Shown here one piece after another: positions 62,342 through 64,000 of a stretch of 64,000 nt of DNA. This DNA is from an uncultured Prochlorococcus sp. (GTDB lineage Bacteria > Cyanobacteriota > Cyanobacteriia > PCC-6307 > Cyanobiaceae), in assembly GCA_902539115.1 (NCBI GenBank), contig CACBHP010000001.1:1-64000 (forward strand), written 5' to 3'. The translations under genes were made by a program, and so were the position numbers. The notes beneath the pieces are model-generated. The model saw nothing but the letters and a program-made list of their open reading frames with translations, was not told where the DNA came from and made no database searches. Numbering within the stretch: the first letter of the stretch is position 1; every line of letters starts with the position of its first letter.

Positions 62342-63598
62342 CTAGGAATTGTTTTTTATTAATGAAATTTCATTTTTAATTTCATTTTTGATGATACCTG
62401 GATAAATAATAAAAGAGCTTTCCTCGGCTCTCATTAAAGTTTTTACTAATCCAGAACTATTTTCTAATGAGCTTTGAAAAGTGCCGTCCCATATTTTTAG
62501 TGCATTGTTAGATTCAAAACCTTTAAAAGACCTTTCCTTAATCCCGCAAAATATTTCTGAATCATAACCATTCTTTTCACATAATTTTGCGGCAAATGCA
62601 AGGATTTTTAATCTATTTATTTTACTTAAAAAACTTATGTCTGATGCCTTTAATAAATCTCTGTCAATAAACATTTTGCATAGTGTAGAAAGTGGCTCAA
62701 AAGATTCATCCTTCCATCTAATCAAATGATAATAAAAGGTTACATCATCATTCTTTATGAAATCATCAAAATTAACCTTTGAAGGTGCAAAAATCCATTT
62801 ATATAGAGAATTATCTAACCAAATTTTCTTTTCATAATTATGTTTTATTGTGTGTAATATCTTTTCTAGAATCCATGTTGATATTTCGTTTATCCTGTGA
62901 TTGTAGATTGTTCTATACATCAAGTTTCTAAGTACCAGGAAATGTTCAATAGCGATCACTCCTTTAGGTTTGATTCCAATATTCCCATCAGGTAAAAAGG
63001 TGAGCGCTGAAATTATTCTCTCTAAATCTACTAAGCCATAATTAGTACCTGTGTTGTAACTATCGCGTAAAAGATAATCGAGACGATCGCAATCTATCTC
63101 ACTACTAATCAATGTTTTTAAAGGTTTTGAAAATAGTTGTTTTGATTGAAATAATTCACTAATTTTTCTGGGTAATTCGTTGTCATACTTTTTGAGGATT
63201 GAATTTATTGGAGAATAATTTTTAACTAAGTTTTGAGACCATTGTTCATGATCATGCTTGAATATTGTTTCACTGGTATGGCTTAAAGGTCCATGACCTA
63301 AATCATGTAGTAGAGCTGCTCCATAAAGAACAAATTTATTTTCACAAAATGAAGATTTACTTTCAATTAATCTATTATAAATTTTTCTAGCTATACAAAA
63401 AACACCAATTGAGTGAGTAAATCTACTTGATTCTGCACCATGAAAAAGTAATGATGCCGCTCCAAGTTGTTTTATTCTTCTTAGTCTTTGAAAAGCAACT
63501 GTATCAATTAATTCCATAATCATTAATTCTTCTGGCTTTCCTGCATCAAATACTATTTGTTTATGGATTGGGTCATGAAAAATTCTTTTAATACTCAT
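62342..63598 (-). CDS. HD-domain phosphohydrolase (dGTPase/SAMHD1-like)
   Basis: 418 aa; FQRLRRIKQLGAASLLFHGAESSRFTHSIGVF, ALLHDLGHGPLSHTSE, SSEIDCDRLDYLLRDSYNTG. Confidence 0.92.
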   Translation of the reverse strand: MSIKRIFHDPIHKQIVFDAGKPEELMIMELIDTVAFQRLRRIKQLGAASLLFHGAESSRFTHSIGVFCIARKIYNRLIESKSSFCENKFVLYGAALLHDLGHGPLSHTSETIFKHDHEQWSQNLVKNYSPINSILKKYDNELPRKISELFQSKQLFSKPLKTLISSEIDCDRLDYLLRDSYNTGTNYGLVDLERIISALTFLPDGNIGIKPKGVIAIEHFLVLRNLMYRTIYNHRINEISTWILEKILHTIKHNYEKKIWLDNSLYKWIFAPSKVNFDDFIKNDDVTFYYHLIRWKDESFEPLSTLCKMFIDRDLLKASDISFLSKINRLKILAFAAKLCEKNGYDSEIFCGIKERSFKGFESNNALKIWDGTFQSSLENSSGLVKTLMRAEESSFIIYPGIIKNEIKNEISLIKNNS

Positions 63599-63626
63599 AA
63601 TTTTTAAGATTTTTTCTTTTCAATCT

Positions 63627-64000
63627 TTAGCCATTTAAAGATTTAATTATTTCATTATTTAATTCAATTGTTTGAACTGAAACTTCTTCTTTTTCTAGAA
63701 GCGACCCTAGAAATAATTCTGCATTCCTCACCCATTTATCGTCAGTATTTCCATAATCACTTGCGTCCGGCAGATCAAGTAATTTATTTGGAGTCATACC
63801 TTGGCCTTGAATATTATTACCTTTTGGGGTTAAGTAACTAGCCACTGTTATCGCAATACCACTATCTTCTCCCAAACTTTTTAGGGATTGAATTAAACCT
63901 TTCCCATAAGTTTGTTCTCCCATAAGAATTGATCTCTCATTATCTTGTAAAGAACCAGCAAGTATTTCACTGGCACTTGCAGTACCTTTATTTACTAAAG
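63627..64000 (-). CDS. ctpA: Carboxyl-terminal processing protease (partial, runs off right edge)
   Basis: Reverse frame continues past the track ATG to the edge: LVNKGTASASEILAGSLQDNERSILMGEQTYGKGLIQS, with the S41 catalytic Ser/Lys region. Confidence 0.93.
   Translation of the reverse strand, partial: LVNKGTASASEILAGSLQDNERSILMGEQTYGKGLIQSLKSLGEDSGIAITVASYLTPKGNNIQGQGMTPNKLLDLPDASDYGNTDDKWVRNAELFLGSLLEKEEVSVQTIELNNEIIKSLNG

Noticed and set aside
1-64000. Mobile elements, prophage, CRISPR array, defence island or biosynthetic gene cluster
   Set aside because: No transposase, integrase, repeat-spacer pattern, restriction-modification or toxin-antitoxin signature was seen; the tRNA flanks contain ordinary core genes.

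Overview
The window is about 64 kb of very AT-rich, densely packed cyanobacterial core chromosome. Gene content and order point to a high-light-adapted marine Prochlorococcus: psbEFLJ downstream of rubredoxin and ycf48, psbB-psbT-nrdR-rps1, ndhC-K-J, minCDE, chlD, an NtcA-type ammonium transporter, and a lone degenerate phycoerythrin beta gene with cpeS and no cpeA. I assign about 60 protein genes, including five short ones missing from the ORF track (psbK, psbF, psbT, psbM and a 59-aa ORF overlapping cpeS) plus a 55-aa membrane ORF. There are four tRNAs (Arg-ACG, Met-CAT, Phe-GAA, Thr-TGT), three strong hairpin terminators and one canonical NtcA box. I see no CRISPR array, IS element, prophage, rRNA operon, toxin-antitoxin pair or recognisable defence island. 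The genes run into both ends of the window: leuD is truncated at the left and ctpA at the right. I found no convincing new multi-gene system. The items most worth a second look are the residual phycoerythrin locus (cpeB, cpeS and an overlapping small ORF), a hairpin-rich divergent intergenic region at 13.8-14.1 kb, a SelD fusion with an altered catalytic motif, a fused Cas4-like/HhH/DEDD nuclease, an 18-bp palindrome between psbB and a ferredoxin gene, and several uncharacterised small proteins. All family calls come from reading the sequences and motifs; no database search was run.
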